Source: Tenebrio molitor (lineage: Eukaryota > Arthropoda > Insecta > Coleoptera > Tenebrionidae). Taken from it: a stretch of 64,000 nt of DNA. The stretch is from positions 12,648,001 to 12,712,000 of the forward strand of contig NC_091050.1 of assembly GCF_963966145.1 (NCBI RefSeq), in the 5' to 3' direction. Below, piece by piece: positions 9,601-21,600 of this stretch (the first letter of the stretch is position 1; each line of letters starts with the position of its first letter). Position numbers and translations under genes: made by a program. The notes under the pieces are model-generated. The model saw only the letters and a list, made by a program, of their open reading frames with translations. It was not told the DNA's origin and searched no databases.

Positions 9601-12600
9601 CCACGTATAAAGGAAATCAGCTCCAGAAGTTACAGTTAACTTCAAAAGCCTCGCAACATCCAAGTTAATTTATATGGAAAAGTAACGGAAATATCTGCAG
9701 ACAACAGGGTTTGCACGAAAGACACTACAAGAGGAGTTCGACTGCCCCTCCCGGGTCGTCACGCTGCAACGAGTATTCCACATTCTGCGGGAGACGCCGC
9801 AGGAGATGTGGTAAATGGATTTAAAAAGGACGTCACGATGTCACCCCATTTTTCGCGTTCGATGGAACCGACAAATGCTGACCTTTTTATGGATTGCGAC
9901 AAGACTGCAGATTTGTTTTATTTTGCTATTTATAAATCTATTAAAATGCGTGCTCCGGAAAAAAGTTCATGAATTGCAAATCTCCGAAATGGTCTAAAAC
10001 AGACCTCGCAGTTGGTATTGCGTCAGTTTTTAATTCGAACTTGTTTGCCAAACTATGCCACCACTCTCACCGATGGTTTCAAGATTTTTTTTGGAAATTA
10101 CCGTTCAAGCTTTTATTGATCCTTACGCGTGTGTACATTCCTTGACTTTTTTTCACCTGCAGTCTATAAAAAAAACGAACAGAGTTCTCTCAAACCGGAC
10201 AAGCTTTTTATTTTTTATTTATTCGGATGACATTCCATTACACTCTAAAATGCAAATCTACTTTAGTGCAAGTTCTTTATTTGCTTATTATATAATTTAT
10301 CTGTTAGGCGAACTCGTTCTAACTGCTTTGTCAGCAGCGGTGTGGATATTATATTAAAAAAAAAGATAACCAAGAAAGAGCCCCCATAATCTAACGTCGA
10401 ATTTAATAGTTATTTGTATATCAAGGCCGCGAAATCATTCTTTAACGTACTGAGAGAAAAATTCTCGCCGAGGCCGCTTGCGGCCGAGGCAAGACAATCT
10501 CGAGGAAGTTAACGGATTTCACGGCCAAGGTGTACACAACATTTTTTGTGCAACCGAAAACTTGTAGTTATTATAAAACGAACCAGTCTTACATAGAAAC
10601 TCTGATTTGTATCAAATGTTAAAATGACGTTTACTTTAACGGCCGTCGTTAAAAGCAACGGCCGCGAAGTTGGATTTCGCGGCCTGTCTTAGGTACGCGA
10701 AGTGCTTGTTTCGCACAAAAATGATTTTTCAACGAGCTTATTGACTTTTATTGGATGTTTACGAAAAAACCTAAGACATTGGTTCAAATCAGATAAATAA
10801 ATACAAACTGTAAGGGAAGGAAATTTTATGTAAAACCCTCAGAAGGGTAACTAAATAAACTCAAGGCATTCGTTGTAGTTCTGTTGAACAATTGTCAGCA
10901 GTGATTTTTTTTAAGGAGAAGGAGAGTTAAAAAAGTATCAGTTCCGGGGTTAGATAATATTTATAAATTAGAAATAGAAAGTGGTCGTGAAGGAAAATAA
11001 TTAGAAATGCTGGAGGAATTCAAAAAGGTGGAGAATGTTTCAATTTTATATGTTCTGGTTCTTCCTCGGCCTAATGTTCCAAACAATAAAGAATAACAAC
11101 TGAAAATCGCTGTTATTGTTACCGATAGTTGAGATATTATTGTCGTTAACACCGGAGAATCTTTATATTATATTGGAAGTAAAGCCAAAATCATTTTCTT
11201 TTTTTTTTCTTTTTGCTTAAATCCTCAAAGCCGTGGGACTTGCTCAAGACGCGTCTTTCTCCTCGTACCGTTAATTGTTTTTAACTAGTCATAACACTTG
11301 TTTGTCGAGAATGTGGTGTAGTAAACCAAACAGACCTAAACAAATAAAATTTAATTGTTCGTAAAAAGCAGCAAGCACATTATCAACACTTGCACGTTTT
11401 TCCTGGAAGAATGTTTGCGTATTGCGGATCCAAAAACGGCTTACTGTAAACCGTCGAATTTTTATACAAATACAAAATGAAGCCGAGATGATTGTTTTGT
11501 TTGCAGAGGTGAAGAGGAGCCTCCCGGATCAGCCGGAGCCTCGCCTTCCGCTCTCGGTCACCCTACCCCGTCGCGATTCTTCGCCGAATCTGCAAATCGA
11601 GTTGAAGAAGTTCAAGTTAATCAACTAACCGCATTAAGTGGCGTCCCCGTCGGAAACGAAGCGTTCCTCACGTCCCAACATCTTAGTAGTTTCAATTAAA
11701 AGTGGCAATTAAGATTCTGCACTAGTCCATCGCGAACGTGCTAACGTGTCTGATACCTGAGCGGAATTCCTCATAACGGATCGAAAGAGGAGCGCTGATA
11801 TCGTTGTATAATGGGAGTCGCAGAAGACGCCTTCTTGCCTTTATTGCGCGATGAGGGCGCTTCAGGAGAAATCTTGACGAGCATCCGATGATTTTTCATT
11901 CGAGAGGACGTCGCAACCGACTAATTGGACGGAAGGCCACTCCGCCGCCGCCGCTCGGTTTAAGTTTTGCAGGAATTTTGGCGGCGCCGTGGAATTTCGT
12001 CGTTCGTTGTAATTTTACGGGAATTTTTGCCACATATTAAACGGATTCCCGGCGCGAAACGTGACCGGGAAGGAATCACGACCGACGAACAGAATTCCGC
12101 AGGAGTAACCTCGAGCGACGTCGCCGCCCTCGAGAACATTACAGAGACATTTTTTGACAAGGGACGATTTTATGAAAGCGCTTTCCACGTTTCGTCGCTG
12201 CAAAATCATAAACGATTTGTTAAATTCGTGTTCGTTGTCGTCTTACCAAAGGAAAACGCTTAACAGTAAAATTTTTATTGCATCTTAAATAAGAAAATAT
12301 TCCCATTATGATGTAACATTAGATGAGATAGACGAAGCTTGCGCGAAAAAAGTTTTCATTTCTTTTCCAATCCTTAAGTCCCACGAAATGTTAAAACTTT
12401 CGGTGCAGTTTCGGTTTGTGGATCTACTTAACACAAGAGTTCTTTAATTCTAATTTAGCTTGACTCATTTTGTGATGATCCTAATTTTCGAAGTTTTCCG
12501 CTGAACTAAAACTTAAATTAGGTACTCAATATTTTAGCAGACTTTTCCAACTGCTAACATAAAATTAAAGTTTGATCCTTTTTTAGTTATATCGTTTCTT

Positions 12601-15600
12601 AGCATGGTGGTCTTCTCCGAATTATGATTTGACGATTTCGCACATTAATTAAATAATTTTTGGTTTTCACCTAACGAGAGTTTAAAAAAATTGTGCCGTC
12701 GTTTCTCTCTCTGTTTACAAACCTAGGTTGCCTTTTTACCTGGTAGATTTGACATTCTCTCGAGATACATAACCTCACTTTGATTAATATTTCATTGTTA
12801 ATTAAAAACTACCACGCAGCACTAGGAACATTTAGAAAACGCTTTCATTAAGTTCTCAAATGAATAATTTTTTGCAAAATAAATCACACAGTGCTTGTTC
12901 GCTGAACAAATGACATTTGACGTCTAGAGTTTGACAGCTGATGATGCTACGCCATAACAAAAGGAAGCACCGAGGTACTTGACCACAAATTATTTTGAAC
13001 GCTCTTTACATGACTCACCTATCAAATGAAGAATGAAAGGACGCAAGAGGGCGATAAAAATATTTGAAGATTGTTAAATCACCAGAAAATACATTGAAAT
13101 ATTAAAGAAAGTAGATAGAAGGCGTAAAAAGGGAGCAATAAAGGAAAATCGTAACATCTGCAAGTACACTGGAAAAAAAGTAGAATGCGAAAGGAAGTGT
13201 TTGATTTGATGAATGTAAGAAGAGGTGATGTCAGAAAGTGGGGAAGAATGAAGAAAGTGAATTATTGGTAATAATTTTTCTTATTGGAAACAGTTTTCTG
13301 AAAATCTGAATAGGTAGGTGGTAAAGTAAAATGTTTTGTACAATTTCGCAAATACAGGCTAAGACTTTCCAGCCTAATGTTTCGGTTATTTGCCAACGGA
13401 TTTTTATGAAATTTAAAATGCAGATATTTTAGACCGTGAAGGTCGAAAATTATGCGCGGTTATTATTAGATTGTTAAACATTAAAAAATAGGGGTCCACA
13501 CAAACAATTAAGTAAATCACTTGTCTGATTGAACGAAAAGATTAGATTTTGTCGTTAAAAATGTAATGTAAAATTTGAAGGTATTTGAGCAATTACCTTT
13601 TGAAACAATTGATGATTAATTGCCAAGCAACATTTTGTACACCCTTTAAAGTCTGTCAAAATTGGGCGCGCTTTATTAGAAACGTCAAATTGTGAAAATT
13701 TATCGAAAATACTCTAAAAATAGACTACAGCGGCAGAAATTTCAACATTGTTTAAAAGGAAAAATTTTTTGCCTATGGACAGTGTCGTAAGAACTTCAAT
13801 GACACAGTTCGTTTTTTCATGGAACACAATCCAAATGTAGGCTTTACAAAATGTAAGGTTAAGAGAGTCGTCAATTTTTTTGAAGACACAGGAAGCGTAC
13901 GTGAACTAAATTACCTTGCTAAAATATCCCGATCGTGTTTTAGTCCTTTATGGAAGAATGAAAGCATCCAGTATAATAAATTACGTCAAAATGTTATCTT
14001 TGTAAATGTTTGTAAGGTTAGCAAGATAAACGTCAAATATGTCATCTGCGCTTCTGCGAAAAGGGATGACCAAAATTCTGCAAAATTGCGCGTTTGTTTC
14101 ATACGCGTCTACGTTTTTGCATTTGCAGCCACGTTTAACACAGTTTTTTGCTTTTTTCTTGCAAACCAGACGTCTTGCAAGGACGAGTTTTTCCCTACAG
14201 CATTTTTTATTGACGATCAATTTTTTATGTAAATCTTAATTGATTCAACATTTTAAAAAGGCATGTAAAAACTACGTTTTTAAGACTTGGGTGATTGCAT
14301 TAATGGGATTTTATTCTTCACCGTCTAAAATATCTGCATTTTAAATTTCACAAAAATCCGCTGGAAAATAACTGAGTTATTACTGTTATTAGGCTCGAAA
14401 GTCTTAGCTGAGACACCCTGTATACAGAGTGATCAACAGAAAAACAAATCGAGAGTGCTACATCATCCTTTGCTTTATCGAAACGTCTCTCTTAGCTTTT
14501 TAACCTAAAAAATGATTATCTCAATTTTTTAACCAGCCATATTTACTTATTGAACGTAAACATGATGGTTTTAGATTCTTTTAGTCACAAATTTAATAGT
14601 CAGGAATCACTTTTCGATGCTGCTGGGTCACTGTTGACAAATATAATGAATAGAGTAGGTACTCCAACGCAACCCTGAGGCACACCCTGCATAATACGGC
14701 CGTCCTTGGATAATGTATCATTAACAGAAAGTAGTTGTGCTCTATTATGCAAATATCGTACAATAAGTGTGGCACTTTGGTGATTAGAGAGTTGTAAAAA
14801 AAGCTTGCTTGCTTATTAAAATTGTATGAGAGACAGAATCGAAAGCTTTACTATGTTTGAGAAAACATATTACACTCGTATAATAATTTCTGTTTTCCAA
14901 ACATTCTATAATATTGTCAATCGATGACAGTACTGCGTTCACTGCTGATTGACCTTTCTGATATCCAAATCGGTTTTGTGTAGACAAATCATTATTGTAA
15001 AAATAATGACAATTTTTTTTTAAAGCTGCGAAAGCTTAATTTGCCTTGTCATGCTTCTTGATCTTGATAATTTGTGGCGACTTTGATCACGAAAAAAATT
15101 ATACAAGAAGGTCTCTTGCTAGTGGGACTACATATTTGAAAAGTGTTAAGATCTGCAGGTTCACTTGATCCGAATTCCTCGAGCCACCCTTAACTCCCAC
15201 TCTCTCTATTACCGCCCACGTGAAATTCCGCCAGATTTATGTACGGCGATGTCCTTCGCGTCTTTCGCACCGTCATTCCACCTGCAGCGCCCCCGTCCAA
15301 GCCATCATCTCCGCATCGATCCACCAACCCTTTCATCAAACCCGTACTCTGCGATTCGTTGTCCGTCGCTCGCAAAAAATCGCTGACCGGTCCTGCTAAT
15401 AATGGACCGGGGGAATGCAGACGAAGACGAGCCTCATAATTGAAAAGTGCCCGAGTGATTGATGACCGACCAGAAAGGAACTGCACGTTTTGTAATTACA
15501 CCGTTGAAAAAATCGCGCGAATTTATCATAGAGGATTGCGGTAATCTCGCCGTGTTGCACCGTAAAAAATCCCGCCACTTAATAACGAGGGGGGCGCACA

Positions 15601-18600
15601 AGATTAAATAGTAAAGTTTTGTCACCGGAATCGATCGGGATAATCCGGGGATCCCACAATGGCCACGGCTTTACCGTCATCAATCATCGAGCAGTCACGA
15701 TTGCCAAGTTCCCAATGTCAACGGGGTCCAAAAAATAATTGTCCCTGGAATGCGATCAGGCTGGAATAATTGTCCTGGAATGCGATCAGGCTGGGAGATT
15801 TGACGTTTTACGAGAGCCCCGCCGGCGATATTGTTTCTCAATTTCGCCGTGGAGATAAGAACGGGGGTGGAATTATAGGGGTTGTGCGTCTTGTATGAAT
15901 GGCGACTTTCATTTCTTCGAGGGCCGTCGGGGATCGGCTTTGGCAACGTTAACAACGCTACGAGAAGCATAAAATTAAACTGGAGATCTGAGCTTTGGAG
16001 TTTGATCAGCCACAAACTCCGGGATATTATTTCCACTTGTTGTCCAAAGCTCAACTTGCCAGATACATCAGCGACGTCCTCGCAAGACATGTCCCACCGT
16101 TCCCAATAATTAACTTTGTCGCGTTGGCTGTTGGAAAATCTGGGAGAACAGGCGATGTTAGTTAGCCGAGCGCGTTAGCCACCCTTTGTTAGCAGAGGAA
16201 ACGAAACTCCGGAATGTTTTAATTACACGGAATAGCATTTCCGGTTCCATCACAAGTGCGGATAGATTTATTTTACCAAACGACACGTATTTATGGAGCT
16301 CTCTCCACATGTTGGTACAATTAATTTTATTATCCTATTAGTCGCCATTTTAGATTAGAATACTGTTGGCGGGTTAATGCACGAAATGGAACAAATGCCG
16401 CCCAATAATGGCGGGGCGTAATTGAAAAAGTACACCGATGTGAATTAGCGGGATTAATTGCGACGTTCGATTAGAATTCCTGATTTGTGGAATGATGCAG
16501 TCGGAGGGGAAATGCTGGTTTGTTAAAAAATGGAAGGGAGTGGCAGGAAAGGAAGAGTCATTTGAAGAGTGCGGTAGCTGGAAGAGTGGTGAAGATGCAA
16601 TAGAACGTAATTAGAGGTGTTGGATTCTCTCATGGGCTGTGACCTTGGAAATATCTACGCGATGAATCACTGAAAAATCTGTAAATGAAGACTAAAAACG
16701 TCTGTTTGTAGCACAGATATGACTCATAGCCCATTAGAAAATCCAAGACCCCTACCTTTGTGAAGCAACAGGAGTTAGAAAATAGCTATTTTGAATGAAG
16801 AGCTGAGTTAACGTGACTTTTGCCAAAATTGAAAGGAGAGGAAATGAAGAAATAATAAAGAAAGGTAGCTACTGGCTTTATTATGACTGGGAGATGAGGA
16901 ATGTGTAACAGAAGGAAAGATGAGATGAGTAATGTGTGATAGAAGGAAAAATGAAGAAGTATATTTTGCTAAAAAGATAACAGCAGTTTCTGGAAAGATC
17001 ATGGTGTCAGTATTTAGGATTTCTTCTAATAACGATTTATTATTTCCCAAGAGGCCAGCCCCACCACTGGAGATAATACTCGTAATCATGCGAGTCTTTT
17101 GAACCAGTTTAAGAGAAAAATGTTCTCACAAGAGACCACGAATGGCGAAGAAGGTCTTAGGTCACCTGCCCTCAAGTTTGGTGAAGCTTTGCTCGCAGCG
17201 GAGGTTGCTGTGGTAAAACGTCAACAACTCCGCTAAACATTTTTTATTTTCCTCTAAACTGGAAAACTTCGCAAAGGAAATTTCAACAAACGAGAAAGTT
17301 ATTCCAATTACCAAGGAATATTTTACAATACTTGTATTTGATTTCAGGACAAGATAAAAGATTGCGGCACTGTTGTTGTAAATGCATGATTTTCGAGGAG
17401 ACTATCTGGAAAAATAAAACCAGTTTTGGAATAATCTTTGCTCTCTCGGGGTCAAGCTACGAAATCAAACATCCCTCCTACGTGTGGTGAATGATTGTCG
17501 TAACGCTTCTCTTATCATGATTCAACCCATCGTTATGATATCAAATCTGTGCCGAACACATTCCCCGCAGGAATGCCAAAGAAAAACGGTTTCTGAATTG
17601 ATAGATTTGTCAAATTTGAATGAACGCGAAGTGCATAACAAAACATTTACCGTTCCTGCGTTTTATTGGTTGTTGTGGAAACCCCATCGAAGGTCAAGAT
17701 TTCCAAATCGTTAACAGATCTGATCTACCTGTGTGATTCGTACCGGTTTTGACAGAAGCTCGTTAGGATCAGCGTACAGAAGGCCATTTACCTTTTATGG
17801 ACATTGATCGAGGAGTGGACTGTCGGTAAAGAATCTATGGCGACTTTTTACCATGACTAATTCCGTAACACTTCCCATATAATTATCTGAGCCATCATCG
17901 ATGACTCACGTTTTAATTGCGCAAAAATTCCTCGGAACTTCCCGTAGCACTGGTTTTTTGCAATAAATTCATAACAGCTCGCATCACGCGCAAATAAAGA
18001 TGATGCGGTGGTGCATGTGGCGTGTCCTTCGGATGGCCCCCGGTGCATGTGGTGTGTCCCCCATCATGGTAATTGCGTGGAAAGTCGAATTGCAGACTTG
18101 GTCATTTTGACCTGCTTTCGAGGCACTAATTACCGTCCGGACATTTTTAATGACAAGTATTGAGTGGCCCAAATGCTCACAGAGCGGGCACCTGTCCGTC
18201 CCTCTCCCGTTCCCTGTTTATTTCCCCAGACTTGGTGTCTTAATTTCTTTGGGGTCCCGCGGGACGGTGTCCTCTTTGTCTGGATTCGGTCCCAGTTGCT
18301 TGATTGCAATCATAAATTTCGGTCTTATGTAAACAGTAAAAAATTTAGCGCCCTCGACGGTACCGTTTCCTTATCACGTCGGCGATAATTCATTATTAAT
18401 TATTAATCGCGGGAGTTGGCGTCGAATAATTAAACCCTCGGCGGGATCCGTTCCGGATCCGCCGACTTCTTCGCAAGGACGCCGTAAACAGCGCGAACCC
18501 CATCCAGGAATTAAAACCCGCCCAATAAAATATTCATATTTTTCCTTCTGAGGGAACATCCTTTTTGTCCGGATCAATATGCGTGAAATATTCAGCTCTC

Positions 18601-21600
18601 TCGCAAACCATCGCTTATGCTTACTCTTGCCATTTGAAAATTGAGTTTGATGGTTTTGTCGGGTGGCTTTTCATTTTTTCCCAGATCCAGAATTAACGGG
18701 AGCGTTGTTTACGGGAGTCGTGTCAGATCTAATTCAAATGTCGGAGAAACTTCCGACGTTTTGTGCGAAATAAGAAACCAAAACGAAGGCAACATGCTGA
18801 CAGCTGGGAGTCTGCAACACTGGAGGAATCGCTCGCCACCGGATGAATTTTAATGTTGCAAATAAGACAAATAAAATTCATTGGTTGAGGATGGGAGATT
18901 TGTTTCGCTCGTAAAATTTATGGTGTTTAGGTCTAGACATGTGCAATTAGCTGGAGCTCCGAAGACAGAGTTCTTCGGGGAGGCTTGAGGACCCCAAGAA
19001 GAAGACTGTGGTCGTTTTTGTACGATTTACACAATATAACGTGAGTTATGAAAACTTTTTAACACTACTAAACATTTTGCAGGATTTTTTGTTGTTCGTG
19101 CCATGTGAGTAGTAGCTTCGTCTTGTTGAAAATAGTCGTTTTTTAGTTCCAGTTGATTCTGAATGGTTCAAGACGGAGTCGTTGGTATTTTTGAGCATCA
19201 ATATTGTTGACGGTTGAATTAAAGAACATTGGACCACGGATTTGCCATCACGACGTTGCCACCCAAACACCAATTTTAATTAGTTGCAGTGACACTTCGA
19301 TAACACTGCGGGGATTAAATCTGACCAAGTTCTATAATAATAAGAATAAGAAACCAGGCTTCATCAGAAAAAAAAATCTTGTAAAAATTAAATGTAAAAA
19401 AGAGTATTTAAAAGCTGGCTAAAGCTACAGATTTCTTTACGTTGACAAATATGATTTATCCGGTTTGTTGTGGTTTCCTGACGAAGATAAATTCAAGATT
19501 CCACTGAATCCTTTTCCTGACGCATAAGGCAAAATCGCTCGCCGTCAATTTCCACCACGCGCCAGCCCAATCACCGACGTGACTCGGTGGTGCCTCATCA
19601 TTACGCGTCGCGTTGAAACGAAGAAATTCCTTTACCTGCTTCGAATTCAAATCGTATGACCTCAACTGACCACACTACCGTTATCGCGCGCGTAACACAG
19701 ACGTAACAATAATTAGCGTTAAATAACTAGAAAGCGATAAGTGCGTTGACTCCGCGGGATCAGTTCTGGAATGATCGGAAAAAAAATGCGCGAAACGCAA
19801 CTGGTTGCGAGATTCGGGTGCGGATCTTCCTAGGCAAAAATCCCCGCCCTTCCGGGGTAAAGTGCCTCGTTAACTCTAAGACGGGCATTAACGCGACTAA
19901 TTAACGCAGGAGTCGGCCGTTAAATCTTGCGCAACAACCAATCGCAAATCCTAATTGGATTAATCCGCTCCGGAGCAAGTATTTGCTCCAGCGCTGCGTT
20001 TGTTTTTCTTACATAATGCAATAAATATTGTGTAAAACGACAGTGTCTGGCTCTGATAGGACTATGTACCATAATGAGCTCCAGCTGATCTCTTAACGGA
20101 TTAAATTAAAACTTCCTGGTGCTCCTGACTGACTGAGCAAAGATGAGATGATTGATTGTGGACGCGGTCAGACTCCACTTCTTGTTAGAAGAAAACTGCG
20201 CCCACCTCGAGTCCCATCAGCGACGGCGGTGGAAAATCCGGCGGGTTTTCTCGACGTGTGCCAGCTTTGACGAATTTGCATTTTGGACGCGAGTCCGATT
20301 AATCGATTAATGCCGATCGAGGAAAGGAAATCGCTGTTGCTGGAAGATCCGACAAGCGGCCGGGGATTCGGAATTGCAGGAACAATTGTAAGTTTGCTCC
20401 TGGCGAAGTATAACGGGGATAAATTCCGTATTAAAGTCGCCCGACCGTGAATTATTGACAGTACAGGGTAGTTAAGCTCCGGCTGGGAATGTCGATACGA
20501 ATTTATTACTGCTAAGTAGCTATCTGCTATTCTTTATGGGCGAAAGTAAAAATTTCTCCGGTCGGTTCCGGCCAAATTGCAAATTTCCTGCAAGGGTCCT
20601 GTCGGCAGGATGATTGACGGCTGATTGTAATTGAGACGAGTTTTACGACGTTATTCGATAAAACGGAACTGATTTCGGTTTGCCGTCAAGATTAGAAATT
20701 TCGCCGATTTGCGCAACGGTCTTGGGTGATTCGATCTGACTGGAATGCCAAATATTTTGGCAGTTGCGATCCGGGTTGGCGCTTTTACGAGAAACTGGAA
20801 GCTTTTTGGTTGTTGGGAGTTAATGATTTCATTAAAATATTTCCCGGTCGGTTAAAAGTGCCGACTTGAGGAGCGATTGTTGTGTAATTTTTATTGCAAG
20901 TCCGTCGTGAATTCAGATTTGTGATGCTTCGAAAACATTATCATAAATAATTGTAGGAAATTGGCTTTTATTAGGTAATAAAAAATTACAATTACTTGGT
21001 CTGGAGGAATGAAAGGTAAATTATCGTGAAGAATTAAACCGTGAAAACGACGTGGATTAAATTGAGAATGAAGTTATTTAACAGTAAAAATAAATGAATA
21101 AGAGAAATTTATTTAACTACCAGATTTATTTTTAGGGGTGAAGGAGAAGCTAGCAAAGATAAGGAAATTAAGAATGAAGGTTGTAGATATGACAGCGACT
21201 AGATAAATGATTGAAAAGTGTCGAGAAATTGAGATCAATTCAAGGAAGAATCTGCAAATAGAGAAAACAGAGGGAAAAATAGAAGAGACAAAATAACAAA
21301 TTTAAGAAACAAAATAAAAACTGGTAATGCATCTTAAACTGTTTATTCATGATGACTATATTATTGCAATATACATATTGATTATCATTTCCTCTCGCGG
21401 TTTAAATTATCACGCGAGAGAGGAAATGACACTTCACTCCAGAGGTACATATAATTTTTCTACTGTATTGTTTGTATATTTGAGAAAAAAAACTTATAAT
21501 TTGAATTAAACTTCTTCACAAATCAGAGCATCAGAGTGAGCACACTTGCCGTTGCCGAGACTGCGTTTTATAACAGTTCGCTAGTTAGATATTCTCGAAG

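Larger units (their letters stand above)
8921..13352. other. 3' part of the 18.6-kb FAS1-gene intron
   Basis: No exon recognised. GC-richer sequence at 8.9-9.9 kb and 11.4-12.2 kb alternates with AT-rich sequence. It includes the promoter-like block near 9.6 kb and a repeat at 10403-10526 shared with 24.6 kb. The first bases after exon 2 form a good acceptor (TTTCAG). Confidence 0.5.

Noticed and set aside
9660..9825. Cys/Arg-rich frame resembling an antimicrobial peptide downstream of the TATA-like block
   Set aside because: No in-frame ATG and no signal peptide; resemblance is only compositional.
15190..15486. 98-codon minus-strand frame in the FAS1 intron, same strand as the gene
   Set aside because: Adding it as an exon would break the perfectly restored first FAS1 domain; no motif supports a separate gene.
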